A stretch of 64,000 nt of DNA from Pacificispira spongiicola (lineage in GTDB: Bacteria > Pseudomonadota > Alphaproteobacteria > UBA8366 > Aestuariispiraceae): the NCBI RefSeq assembly GCF_012926505.1, contig NZ_JABBNT010000002.1:744001-808000 (forward strand), written 5' to 3'. Below, one piece after another: positions 56,114 through 64,000 of this stretch. The translations under genes and the position numbers were made by a program. The notes under the pieces were generated by a model. That model worked only from the letters and a program-made list of their open reading frames with translations. It searched no databases and had not been told where the DNA came from. How positions within the stretch are numbered: position 1 is the stretch's first letter; the number at the start of each line of letters is the position of its first letter.

Positions 56114-58609
56114 ATGACCCGACGTTTCCTCGCCGCGTTCTTGTTCCTCACCGCCATATTGGTTTCACCGTTCGATTCGGCCTTCGCCCAATCCAACGCA
56201 TCAGAGTCGACCGCCCTGCCGGCAAATGTCGATGCGCAGATGCAGGAATGGAACAACGATCTGAATGTGCTGGAAACGATGATCCGAAACCCGGATCTAT
56301 CGAACGATATCGCGGATTCCCTGAAACGAACGCTGTCGCGGATCATTAGCAGCGCCACACAACTCAAGAACACGGCCGAATCCGAACGGTCGGTTATCCA
56401 GTCCAGCCTCGAAGCCCTGGGTCCGCCGCCGGAAGGAGAAAACGCAACGCCGGAACCGGAACCGGTCGCGGCGGAACGCACCCGTCTGAACGACGCCTTG
56501 GCCGAACGGCGCGCGGAGTCCTCATTGGCCGACCTGACAATCGCCCGCGCGACTTCGCTGGAAGCCCGGATTGGGGAAACCCAGCGCACGCAGCTCGCCG
56601 AACGCCTGATGGCGCAGGGCGACTTACCCTACGACCCGGATGTCATTGCCGAAGTCCCACGGGGGATCGGTCTATACTTGGCGCGTCTCGGTCTGCTGGC
56701 CGCCGAATGGTGGAAGGGTATCCCGGAACATGGACGCGGGTTCGCCGGCCTGTTCCAATCCGGTGTCATCATTCTGATCGGCCTGGCGGTCGGCTGGTGG
56801 TTGCGAACGGTTTTACTCAAACGCCTGGGACCGCAACCCGTTACGGAACAACCGCCCTATATCCGCCGTCTGATCGCCGCGATTGCCGACGGGGTCGCGA
56901 AAGGCATCCTGCCATCCGTGGTATTGGTCGTGATCATCATCCGAACAAAGGCGGATTCGACGATCCTGTACGGCGACTTCGGCGCGGTAATCGGTCTCGC
57001 CGCGGTTTTCCTGATGGTGTTCGTCTTGGTAACCGCCCTGCCCCATGCGGTTCTGTCCCCGGATGACGACAAATGGCGGCTAACCTCCATTTCCCAGAGC
57101 CGGGGACGGCGGATCATGAATCTGGTCTCGCCGCTGGCGCTGCTGTTCTGCATCGACGCTTTCGTGTCCCGAACCGCGGAGGACGTTCCCGCCTTTCACG
57201 ATGTCCTGACACCCGGCTTCCTGTCCTTTTGGACATTCGCCTTCAACTTGGCCCAGGGCGGTTTCGCGCTCGCCCTGATGCGGCCGTCGCTTTGGATCGA
57301 CCCGCCTGCAACGGATGTGGCGGCGGCGGACGACGGCAGCACGCCGACAGATGGCGGCGGCGTGCCGAAACCGTTTTGGAAGGCAGTGCATACGCTGCTG
57401 ATCGTGTTGACCGTCATCGGCACGGTCGCACCGGCCTTGGGCTATATCAACCTTGGGAACTATTTGCTGAACAACCTGCTGGGATCGGCGGTTCTGGCGT
57501 CGATCCTGTTCATTCTACGCGGCCTGTTCCGTGATCTTATCGGCATGGCGGTCAGTAGTGTGTTTATCCGCGAGCAACTCGCCCTGCAGCACAAGACCCG
57601 CAGCCGTATCAAGTTCATGGCGCGGTTTGTGATGGATATTGCCCTGATCGCCATCGGGGTCAGCCTCGTCGCGCCCAGTTGGGGCATTTCCGAAACCGAC
57701 CTATTGCGTGCGGTAAGAACGGTTTTCGGTGGATTGAAGGTCGGCAGCGTGACGATCTCCCCAACCGACATTCTGTTGTCGATCCTCGTCTTCACGGTAG
57801 CGCTGGCCCTGATCCGCGCGTTGAAGCGCAACCTCGCGGAAAAGATCCTGCCGGAAACGGAAATCGAAGAAGGTCTGCGCCATTCGATCACGGCGGGCAT
57901 CGGCTATATCGGCTTCGTCGTCGCCGCCGGTCTGGCGGTCGCTGTCGCCGGAGTGGATCTGACCAATATCGCCCTGATCGCCGGGGCCCTGTCGGTCGGG
58001 ATCGGTTTCGGCCTTCAGAACATCGTGAACAACTTCGTATCCGGTCTGATCCTGCTGATCGAACGGCCGATCAAGGTCGGCGATTGGGTCGTCGTCGGAT
58101 CGAACGAAGGCATGGTGAAACAAATCAATATGCGCGCCACGGAAATCGAAACCTGGCAGCGCGCCAGCGTGATCGTGCCTAATGCGGACCTGTTGTCCCA
58201 ATCGTTGAAGAACTGGACCCACAAGGACAAGATGGGCCGGGTCGATATCAGCGTCGGCGTCGCCTATGACAGCGATATCGACAAGGTCTGCGCGGTCATG
58301 CTGGACATCGCGAAGGCCCACCCTAGGGCGCGGCGGTTCCCGGAACCCTTCGTCCTGGTAACGAATTTCGGGGACAGCCAGATCGATGTCGAGGTTCGGA
58401 TGTTCACCAGCGACATCCTCTATGTCGCGATTATCGGCAGCGAAATCCGCCGGGAAATCCTGCGGCGCTTCCATCAGGAAGGCATTTCCATCCCCTTCCC
58501 GCAGCGCGTGCTTCACTTCACACGGGAAGAGGCGCCGGTTGTCGAAACGGCGCCGGCATCCGAACTGGACATGTCGGGAAAAGAGTCAACCGACGGCAAG
58601 AACGCCTAG
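56114..58609 (+). CDS. Large MscS-family mechanosensitive channel (DUF3772/MscS)
   Basis: This 831-residue channel protein has a signal peptide (cleavage near AFA-QSN), a periplasmic coiled-coil region (about 25-180; DUF3772-like), eight or more membrane helices, and a C-terminal MscS module: pore helix and beta domain around residues 610-665 (GALSVGIGFGLQNIVNNFVSG and IERPIKVGDWV), then a cytoplasmic domain. It should open on membrane tension in osmotic downshock; the large periplasmic part suggests an added sensing role as in MscK. The start at 56114 is the first Met before the signal peptide. Its stop overlaps that of the convergent PAS-like gene. Confidence 0.92.
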   Translation: MTRRFLAAFLFLTAILVSPFDSAFAQSNASESTALPANVDAQMQEWNNDLNVLETMIRNPDLSNDIADSLKRTLSRIISSATQLKNTAESERSVIQSSLEALGPPPEGENATPEPEPVAAERTRLNDALAERRAESSLADLTIARATSLEARIGETQRTQLAERLMAQGDLPYDPDVIAEVPRGIGLYLARLGLLAAEWWKGIPEHGRGFAGLFQSGVIILIGLAVGWWLRTVLLKRLGPQPVTEQPPYIRRLIAAIADGVAKGILPSVVLVVIIIRTKADSTILYGDFGAVIGLAAVFLMVFVLVTALPHAVLSPDDDKWRLTSISQSRGRRIMNLVSPLALLFCIDAFVSRTAEDVPAFHDVLTPGFLSFWTFAFNLAQGGFALALMRPSLWIDPPATDVAAADDGSTPTDGGGVPKPFWKAVHTLLIVLTVIGTVAPALGYINLGNYLLNNLLGSAVLASILFILRGLFRDLIGMAVSSVFIREQLALQHKTRSRIKFMARFVMDIALIAIGVSLVAPSWGISETDLLRAVRTVFGGLKVGSVTISPTDILLSILVFTVALALIRALKRNLAEKILPETEIEEGLRHSITAGIGYIGFVVAAGLAVAVAGVDLTNIALIAGALSVGIGFGLQNIVNNFVSGLILLIERPIKVGDWVVVGSNEGMVKQINMRATEIETWQRASVIVPNADLLSQSLKNWTHKDKMGRVDISVGVAYDSDIDKVCAVMLDIAKAHPRARRFPEPFVLVTNFGDSQIDVEVRMFTSDILYVAIIGSEIRREILRRFHQEGISIPFPQRVLHFTREEAPVVETAPASELDMSGKESTDGKNA

Positions 58610-59175
58610 GCCAGCATCATCTCGAAACGCGATTGAACCTGAAGCGCCTTGTTGTGGTGCAGGATGCCGAAATCCTGCACAAACGCCTTGTCGTTCCGCA
58701 CAAATAGACCGCTGAGTAGCCGATCCGGCTTGCGACCCAACCCGATCGGCAAGGTCAGACGCTGATAGGTGAAAGTACCCCGGTCCCGGGAGGCATAGAC
58801 GACACGGCTGAGCCATGGGCGGGCGTTTTCCAGAACACGACCATAGGACCGACGGGCATTTTCCAGATCGGCGCCGTCCAGTATCTGTTCCAGGGACTTT
58901 CCGGTCGGGTCGACGCCGAAAACTTCGCGCATGCGCGTACCGGCCAGCCGGAACCGGTAGCCCCCGTTCGAGTCGGCCTCGACCAGGAGCAGATTGGGCA
59001 ACAAATCCGCGGGCATGTCGACGGCATCGACGCTTTTGCTGGATGGAAACGGCCGCGCCCCGCGCTTCTCGTTCCAATAATCGAAAAGTTCCAGCGCCGG
59101 GGAGCCTTCAAGCTCCGCCCGGAACGCCGGAAGCGGTCGCCGGACCGTTTTCCCGAATAACCAGCGCCAATCCAC
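58606..59175 (-). CDS. PAS_5-like sensor domain protein
   Basis: This 189-residue protein resembles PAS_5 proteins of Rhodospirillales: LLPNLLLVEADSNGGYRFRLAGTRMREVFGVDPTGKSLEQIL is the typical PAS start (strand, helix, GxxL turn), followed by a helix and closing strands (LTLPIGLGRKPDRLLSGLFV). No output domain is attached. Related in fold to the product of 47999-48550. It follows the nicotinate phosphoribosyltransferase gene by 16 bases and may share its transcript. Signal sensed is unknown. Confidence 0.82.
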   Translation of the reverse strand: MDWRWLFGKTVRRPLPAFRAELEGSPALELFDYWNEKRGARPFPSSKSVDAVDMPADLLPNLLLVEADSNGGYRFRLAGTRMREVFGVDPTGKSLEQILDGADLENARRSYGRVLENARPWLSRVVYASRDRGTFTYQRLTLPIGLGRKPDRLLSGLFVRNDKAFVQDFGILHHNKALQVQSRFEMMLA

Positions 59176-59191
59176 CGCGCGCCCTCGCCCT

Positions 59192-60325
59192 TTACTTAAC
59201 CTTACGCAGCAGAAATTCGCGCCCGACTTTTACGCGCGGCTGACCGTCATATTCGACAATATCGGCGGTGGCATAGGTTTCCGCCCAACGGTCGGGCAGA
59301 TAACTGCCGGTGCCGATGACGTCGATCGGGGCGTCGGCCAATGCCATAACCTTGCATTTTTCCGGGCCGAAACCGGACGACGCGACGATCTTCACATCCG
59401 GATACCCTGCCCGATCAAGGGCTTCGCGCATATGCCAAACGGCGGCGGCGGACACACCGGGACCGATCAGGTGACGCAATTCGCCTTCATTCCGGTAACC
59501 ACGGATGGAGCGCGGGGCGTTCCGATCCAAGACGGCATAGGATTCCGCCGGGCCCAGCCCTTCGCAGAACCGCCCGCCCATCGTATCGAGGCGCACGCCG
59601 ATCTGGCCCGCCTTGGCCAAGTCCGGGAAGCGATCGCAGACGGCCAAGGCGTCGGACACTTCCCGGCCGAAATAATCGACAAGCACGATCAGCATCTTGT
59701 CTGGATGGGTTTCCCGGAACATCTCCGCCGCGCGTACCGTCGACCCGGCATAACCGATCAAGGCATGCGGCATGGTTCCCATTCCCGCCGCCTGACCGAA
59801 ATAATGGGCGGTCGCATCCGTGGCGTTGCCGATGAAGCCGACGGCGCCCGATTTGCGCTTTGCCCGGTCCGACCCGACGGAGGCCGCATAGGCCATGATT
59901 TCCGCCATTTCGGTCCCCGCGCAGTGCCGGGCATCCATCGCCAGGAAAGACGTCTTCGGCAATTCCTGACACATGGTAAACGCGTTATAGGCGGCGACGC
60001 AGGCTGGCCCGACCTTTTGCAGCAACAGCGTTTCCAGATCGCACAACACGGCGAACGACCCGGTGATATAGAAGATCGGTTCCCCGGCGCCCACCCAACG
60101 GCCTTCCTCGTAGCGGAGGTCGATATCGACGGTTTCCCCACGCAGGGCGACCGCTTCCTTCAACCAATCCAGCGCCTGACGCGTCGCGGAAACGACCGGA
60201 CGGCGCATGAACACCGCATAGGTAACCCTGGAATCGCCGAATTTCTCGACGATTTCGCGGGTTCTGTTGAAATACGCGTCCGTCCATCGGCGGACATAGG
60301 CATCCAACTCTTTGCGATCGGTCAT
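59192..60325 (-). CDS. Nicotinate phosphoribosyltransferase family enzyme
   Basis: This 377-residue enzyme belongs to the NAPRTase/NadC fold family: an N-terminal DAYVRRWTDAYFNRTREIVEKFGD segment, YITGSFAVLCDLETLLLQ, the active-site region MDARHCAGTEMAE with the conserved His, and VGFIGNATDATAHYFGQAAGMGTMPHALIG with the phosphate loop near the end. It most resembles the short NAPRT-type enzymes that make nicotinate mononucleotide in NAD salvage. A quinolinate- or nicotinamide-specific role cannot be excluded. It lies between aroG and a PAS-like gene on the same strand. Confidence 0.85.
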   Translation of the reverse strand: MTDRKELDAYVRRWTDAYFNRTREIVEKFGDSRVTYAVFMRRPVVSATRQALDWLKEAVALRGETVDIDLRYEEGRWVGAGEPIFYITGSFAVLCDLETLLLQKVGPACVAAYNAFTMCQELPKTSFLAMDARHCAGTEMAEIMAYAASVGSDRAKRKSGAVGFIGNATDATAHYFGQAAGMGTMPHALIGYAGSTVRAAEMFRETHPDKMLIVLVDYFGREVSDALAVCDRFPDLAKAGQIGVRLDTMGGRFCEGLGPAESYAVLDRNAPRSIRGYRNEGELRHLIGPGVSAAAVWHMREALDRAGYPDVKIVASSGFGPEKCKVMALADAPIDVIGTGSYLPDRWAETYATADIVEYDGQPRVKVGREFLLRKVK

Positions 60326-60404
60326 TCCGACGCAGTCCTCCCCGTGAGAGTGCCTGGATTGAGAATCCCTTGAGTGAGTGGCTCTGAACCCGCCAAACGA
60401 ACCG

Positions 60405-60427
60405 GCGGCGGAGGGTTACTCCGCCGC
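60405..60427 (-). terminator. Possible terminator of the class II DAHP synthase gene
   Basis: GCGGCGGAG (60405-60413) and CTCCGCCGC (60419-60427) form a perfect 9-bp stem with a 5-base loop. It straddles the stop codon of the gene; on the minus strand only TTCGTTT follows, so termination may be partial. Confidence 0.4.
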
Positions 60428-61801
60428 TTGCGACGGCCGCAGCTTTCCGACGCGTCCCGCTTTCAGTTCTTCCGCGATCAGGAAGGCGAGTTCCAGAGAC
60501 TGGGCCCCGTTCAGACGCGGATCGCAATGCGTGTGATAGCGCGCCGACAGGTCCGAATCCGAAATCGCCTGAGCCCCGCCGAGACATTCGGTGACGTCCT
60601 TGCCGGTCATTTCGAAATGCACGCCGCCCGCATGGGTGCCCTCGGCCTCATGGACTTCGAAGAATTGCCGAACCTCGCTCAGGATACGGTCGAACGGACG
60701 CGTCTTGAAGCCGCTGGGCGCCTTGATGACGTTGCCGTGCATCGGGTCGCAGGACCACACGACCTTGCGGCCTTCTTCCTTCACGCGGCGGACCAGCGCG
60801 GGCAGATGATCGTGCACCTTATCGCTGCCCATACGCGCGATCAGGGTCAGGCGACCGGCCTCGTTCTTCGGGTTCAGGATATCGATCAGTCGGATCAACT
60901 CGTCCGGGTCCGTCGACGGGCCGCATTTCATACCGATCGGGTTTTCCACCCCACGGCAGAATTCGATATGCGCGCCGTCCGGCTGACGCGTCCGGTCGCC
61001 GATCCAGATCATATGGGCGGAACAATCGTACCAGCCACCGGTGATGCTGTCGCGGCGGGTCAATGCCTCTTCATACCACAACAGCAGGCCTTCATGACTG
61101 GTGTAGAAATCCGTTTCCGCGATCTGCGGCACCCGGTCGGAGGTCAGGCCGCAGGCGGCCATGAAGCTCAGCGTCTCGTCCAGTCGGTCGGCCAGCGCTT
61201 GATAGCGTTCGCCCTGTGCGCTGTCCGCAACGAAATCCAGGTTCCACTGATGCACCTGATGCAGGTCCGCGAAACCGCCCTGCGCGAAGGCGCGCAGCAG
61301 GTTCAGCGAGGACGCCGCCTGATGATAGGCCTTCAGCATGCGCGTCGGGTCCGGCGTGCGATCGGCGGCCGTGAAGTCGATACCGTTGACGATGTCGCCA
61401 CGGTAGCTGGGCAGTTCGACATCGCCCTGCTTTTCCGTATCGGCGGATCGCGGCTTCGCGAACTGACCGGCCATGCGACCGACCTTCACCACCGGACAGG
61501 CCGCGCCGAAGGTCAGGACGACCGCCATCTGCAGCAGCACCTTGAACGTGTCGCGGATGTTGTTCGCGGAAAATTCAGCGAAGCTTTCCGCGCAATCGCC
61601 ACCCTGAAGCAGGAAGGCGCGACCTTCCGCGACTTCACCGAGCGCAGCCTTCAGCTTTCGCGCTTCCCCTGCAAATACCAACGGCGGATTGGCGGCGAGT
61701 TCCGCCTCGACCGCGTGCAGCCCATCCTGATCCGGATAGGTGGGGACCTGCAAAATCGGCTTTCCGCGCCAGGAATTCGGGGACCAGCTGCCTTGTACCA
61801 T
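60416..61801 (-). CDS. aroG: 3-deoxy-7-phosphoheptulonate synthase, class II
   Basis: This enzyme joins PEP and erythrose-4-phosphate in the first step of the shikimate pathway. At 461 residues with [20 protein letters not shown] at the start, [14 protein letters not shown], the metal Cys/His region CDPMHGN and [19 protein letters not shown], it is the plant-like class II type, not the AroFGH type. The ATG at 61801 is preferred over 61819 because GGAGTGGAA sits before it and the family begins there. A hairpin lies just upstream. Confidence 0.95.
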   Translation of the reverse strand: MVQGSWSPNSWRGKPILQVPTYPDQDGLHAVEAELAANPPLVFAGEARKLKAALGEVAEGRAFLLQGGDCAESFAEFSANNIRDTFKVLLQMAVVLTFGAACPVVKVGRMAGQFAKPRSADTEKQGDVELPSYRGDIVNGIDFTAADRTPDPTRMLKAYHQAASSLNLLRAFAQGGFADLHQVHQWNLDFVADSAQGERYQALADRLDETLSFMAACGLTSDRVPQIAETDFYTSHEGLLLWYEEALTRRDSITGGWYDCSAHMIWIGDRTRQPDGAHIEFCRGVENPIGMKCGPSTDPDELIRLIDILNPKNEAGRLTLIARMGSDKVHDHLPALVRRVKEEGRKVVWSCDPMHGNVIKAPSGFKTRPFDRILSEVRQFFEVHEAEGTHAGGVHFEMTGKDVTECLGGAQAISDSDLSARYHTHCDPRLNGAQSLELAFLIAEELKAGRVGKLRPSQAAE

Positions 61802-61823
61802 CGTTTCCACTCCATTCATCCTA

Positions 61824-61851
61824 TCCGGCCCCTATGCCAGGGTGGGCCGGA
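61824..61851 (-). promoter_or_regulatory. Hairpin in the leader of the DAHP synthase gene
   Basis: TCCGGCCC (61824-61831) pairs with GGGCCGGA (61844-61851), 12 bases apart, ending 22 bases before the start codon on the minus strand. It could affect translation or mark the 5' end. An accompanying leader peptide was not found. Confidence 0.35.
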
Positions 61852-62007
61852 CTCACCGCTTGTTTTACGCGCTCGGGCCGGGGTTTTCCACAGGATATTC
61901 CTGGAATTTCGGATATTCTCGAAAATGCCGGGCAATGCGATTTGCCTTCCTGGCGCAGACACGTCAATTTTGGTCCGGGACGAGGAAAGACAAGGGAGAA
62001 GCAGTTC

Positions 62008-62595
62008 ATGACCACGGAAAATCCGACCCGGCGCACGATCTTGGCGACCGCTGCCGCTGCGGGCCTTCTCGGCCTTGCCGCCTGCTCTCCGGTAACGCTC
62101 GTCCAGCGCGCGGTGGAAGATCGCAGCGCGGAGGATATCGCCGAAGACAACCGCATCGTCATCGGTGTCAACAAATTGATGGCAAAATACAAAACCGCGT
62201 CCGTATCCACCGAAATCTACGAACAGCGCCTGTTGGTCTATGGGATCGTCGACGACAAAGCCGTTTATGACGGGTTCCGGTCGGAAATCGGCAACATTGC
62301 CGGCATCCGCAAACTGTATTGGCAGGTCAAACACATGACCGAGGCGCAACAGGAGGCCGAAGGCGACCGCATGATCGGCTTCGCGGAAGGCCTGAAGGTC
62401 AAGGCGGAGATCGAGGCCGACTGGCTGAATGCGGAAGGGGTGGAAAGCCTGAATTTCCGTGTCGCCGTCGATCCCTTGGGCGCCGCCTATGTCCTGGGCC
62501 GGGCGAAATCCGCGACGGAACGGGACCGCGCCATCGCCGTCGTTCGCAACACGCCGCGCGTCAGAAGCGTGGCGGACTATATTGTCGTTCGGTAA
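62008..62595 (+). CDS. BON-domain lipoprotein
   Basis: This 195-residue protein has a twin-arginine-like signal (TRRTIL) ending in a lipobox (GLAACSP), so it is probably a Tat-exported lipoprotein. Two BON (OsmY-like) domains follow, recognisable from IYEQRLLVYGIVDDKAVYDGFRSEIGNIAGIRKL and the matching VAVDPLGAAYVLGRAKSATERDRA. BON proteins bind phospholipid and support envelope stability in osmotic stress. GGGAGAA precedes the ATG; the longer frame to 61834 is not used. A small lipoprotein gene follows. Confidence 0.87.
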   Translation: MTTENPTRRTILATAAAAGLLGLAACSPVTLVQRAVEDRSAEDIAEDNRIVIGVNKLMAKYKTASVSTEIYEQRLLVYGIVDDKAVYDGFRSEIGNIAGIRKLYWQVKHMTEAQQEAEGDRMIGFAEGLKVKAEIEADWLNAEGVESLNFRVAVDPLGAAYVLGRAKSATERDRAIAVVRNTPRVRSVADYIVVR

Positions 62596-62629
62596 CCAAT
62601 TATTTGCCCGTTAAGAGGAACGAAACACC

Positions 62630-62794
62630 ATGAAATACGTCGCCGCCGCCGCTTTGCTTGCCAGCAGCCTTCTCCTCACCGCCTGCGAACCGGAAGTCGG
62701 GTCGGAGGAATGGTGCCAGGACATCAAGGAAAGAGGCGTGGAAAACGTGACCGCCAAAGAGGCGGCCGACTTCACCAAAAACTGCGTCTTCTAA
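62630..62794 (+). CDS. Small DUF3012-type lipoprotein
   Basis: This 54-residue protein is a lipoprotein precursor with lipobox LLLTACEPEVG and a mature part of about 36 residues containing WC and a late NC. The pattern CEPEVGSEEWC...KEAADFTKNC fits the DUF3012 family of tiny proteobacterial lipoproteins of unknown function. AAGAGGAA stands before the ATG. It is 34 bases downstream of the BON-protein gene, probably in the same transcript. Confidence 0.82.
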   Translation: MKYVAAAALLASSLLLTACEPEVGSEEWCQDIKERGVENVTAKEAADFTKNCVF

Positions 62795-62798
62795 TTCG

Positions 62799-64000
62799 TC
62801 AATCGGCGGCAAGCGGCGTGGCATCCTCTGGGATCAAATCCCAGGGAACGTCGACCGGCTTGCCGACCTGACCGGCGAGATCGCGTAGGGCGTTCTGCAA
62901 GGCTTCCTCCACCACCGGGTGGTAGAACGGCATGGACAGCGTGTCATAAACCGTCGTCCCGGCCTGGACCGCCCAGGCCATCAGATGCCCCAGATGTTCC
63001 GCATGAACGCCGATCAGACTCGCCCCCAATAGGCGACCGTCCGTTTTCCGTCCGTAGACCCGCAACACACCGCCCGTCTGGCCCAGGACCGTCGCCCGGC
63101 CATTGGCTGTCATCGCGGCGGTGCCGACGACGGTATCCGGCGACGCGACGATGTCCGCGACAGGCCCGACCGTCGCGATATTCGGGTCGGAAAAGACGAC
63201 GCCCAGCGGGACCTTACGCCGGAACCGCGTCGGAGCGTCGGCCCGCGCGACGTTCCAGCCCGCGATCCGACCTTCATCCGCGGCCTCGTGCAGGACCGCG
63301 CGGTCGCCGTTCACATCCCCCGCAAAGAAGATCGGCGTCTTGCCGATCCGCATAGTCGCCGGATCGTATTCCGGCATGCCGCGTTTGTCGGTTTCGATCC
63401 CCAGCGCGTCCAACCCCAACCCATCCAGATTGGGTCGCCGCCCCATGGCCGCGATCACCGCATCCACAATGACGGGACCGTTGGGCGTGTCCATGGCGAT
63501 ACCGTCGGCTGTGACCTGTGGATCGGCGGCAAGGCCCAGATGGATCGGGAAAGACTGGCGCAAGGCGGCCAAGGCGGCATCCCGCGCGACCGGATCGACA
63601 AGTCCCGCAATCGTTTCCTGAAGGTCGAAGCCCGTTACAGTGATCCCCCAGCGCGACAGCGCCTGTCCCAGTTCCAGCCCGATCGCGCCCAGACCGACGA
63701 CCGCGATCCGATCCGGCAGAGTTTCCTGTTCGAACAGCATATCCGTATGCAGCAGGCGGTCGCCCAACCGTTCCACCCAGCTCGGCGGCAGAACCGGGCG
63801 GCTGCCCGTCGCGATGACGGCAGTGTCGAACCGATACCGCTCCCCGCCCGCTTCCAGGACAGTCGGTTCGACGAAGCGGCCGTGATGGCGGATCAAGCGG
63901 CCCGGCTCCATCGCATCGACCGTTCGGGCATTCGTCTTTTTCACGAATCCGTCGCGCAGGGCACGCACCCGGCGCAGAGCCGCCGCACGATCGAGCGTCA
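62799..64000 (-). CDS. Dihydrolipoamide-dehydrogenase-like flavoprotein, 3' part (truncated by window edge)
   Basis: About 399 codons are open from the right edge to the stop at 62799, so the N-terminal FAD motif and redox disulfide lie outside the window. The visible part has the NAD loop VVGLGAIGLELGQALSRWG, the FAD-binding IFFAGDVNGDRAVLHEAADEG and the C-terminal active-site PFYHPVVEEALQNALRDL (His-Glu pair) of the pyridine nucleotide-disulfide oxidoreductases. This fits a dihydrolipoamide dehydrogenase-like enzyme; a mercuric-reductase-like or transhydrogenase relative is possible. No GTG at 63968 should be taken as a start, since the frame is open further upstream. Confidence 0.85.
   Translation of the reverse strand, partial: TLDRAAALRRVRALRDGFVKKTNARTVDAMEPGRLIRHHGRFVEPTVLEAGGERYRFDTAVIATGSRPVLPPSWVERLGDRLLHTDMLFEQETLPDRIAVVGLGAIGLELGQALSRWGITVTGFDLQETIAGLVDPVARDAALAALRQSFPIHLGLAADPQVTADGIAMDTPNGPVIVDAVIAAMGRRPNLDGLGLDALGIETDKRGMPEYDPATMRIGKTPIFFAGDVNGDRAVLHEAADEGRIAGWNVARADAPTRFRRKVPLGVVFSDPNIATVGPVADIVASPDTVVGTAAMTANGRATVLGQTGGVLRVYGRKTDGRLLGASLIGVHAEHLGHLMAWAVQAGTTVYDTLSMPFYHPVVEEALQNALRDLAGQVGKPVDVPWDLIPEDATPLAAD

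Overview
The window is GC-rich (about 60 % by eye), densely coded, and carries a chromosomal gene set typical of a free-living, probably marine or aquatic alphaproteobacterium of the Rhodospirillales type. Pointers are the ispH-thrB-rnhA order, the divergent miaA/serB pair, plant-type (class II) DAHP synthase, PAS_5-like sensor proteins, a Gram-negative class GN sortase with its VIT/vWA partner, and a DMSP-lyase-like cupin. I see no tRNA, rRNA, CRISPR array, insertion sequence or prophage. The assignment to order is inference from gene content; species cannot be named.

Layout. 1-4 kb: 5' part of a hydantoinase/5-oxoprolinase gene (runs off the left edge), azlCD branched-chain amino-acid exporter and its probable AraC-type regulator. 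4-9.4 kb: a + strand run of a Ca2+/cation antiporter, a phosphonate-monoester-hydrolase/sulfatase, a glycerophosphodiesterase, an EamA permease and a haloacetate-dehalogenase-type hydrolase. 9.4-14.4 kb (- strand): a ClpP paralogue, an ArsR/SRPBCC pair with a visible operator, a glutathione transferase and glnE. 14.5-21.6 kb (+): AsmA/YhdP-like giant protein, DMSP-lyase-like cupin, SufE, chemoreceptor. 21.6-24.6 kb (-): ispH-thrB-rnhA-lysE operon. 24.7-30.4 kb (+): double-CDGSH protein, lipoprotein, tandem glycine riboswitch and gcvT-gcvH-gcvP. 30.4-31.4 kb: two paralogous STAS/SpoIIAA-like proteins. 31.6-36.6 kb (+): homocysteine methyltransferase, leuB, DUF2238 protein, acyltransferase, then asd preceded by a previously unmarked 27-residue Thr/Lys leader peptide and a strong hairpin. 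36.6-41.1 kb (-): AdaA-like regulator, ilvB-ilvN, miaA. 41.3-48 kb: acidic hypothetical, serB, sortase plus target, periplasmic binding protein, aspartate aminotransferase. 48-64 kb: PAS proteins, YqaE, HupE, transporters, pdxJ, mutL-pgi, MscS channel, nicotinate phosphoribosyltransferase, aroG (class II), small lipoproteins, and the C-terminal part of a dihydrolipoamide-dehydrogenase-like flavoprotein cut by the right edge.

How the genes work together. Much of the window is amino-acid metabolism (gcvTHP, leuB, asd, thrB, ilvBN, serB, aatA, aroG, glnE) with three visible layers of control: a glycine riboswitch on gcvTHP, what looks like a ribosome-mediated Thr/Lys attenuator on asd, and a shared 15-bp motif in front of azlC and its AraC neighbour. 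The most noteworthy observation is the asd leader: residues 15-25 are only Thr and Lys, the end products of the pathway that asd feeds. Several genes too short for routine ORF lists were added: the asd leader peptide, a YqaE/Pmp3 membrane protein and a DUF3012-type lipoprotein.
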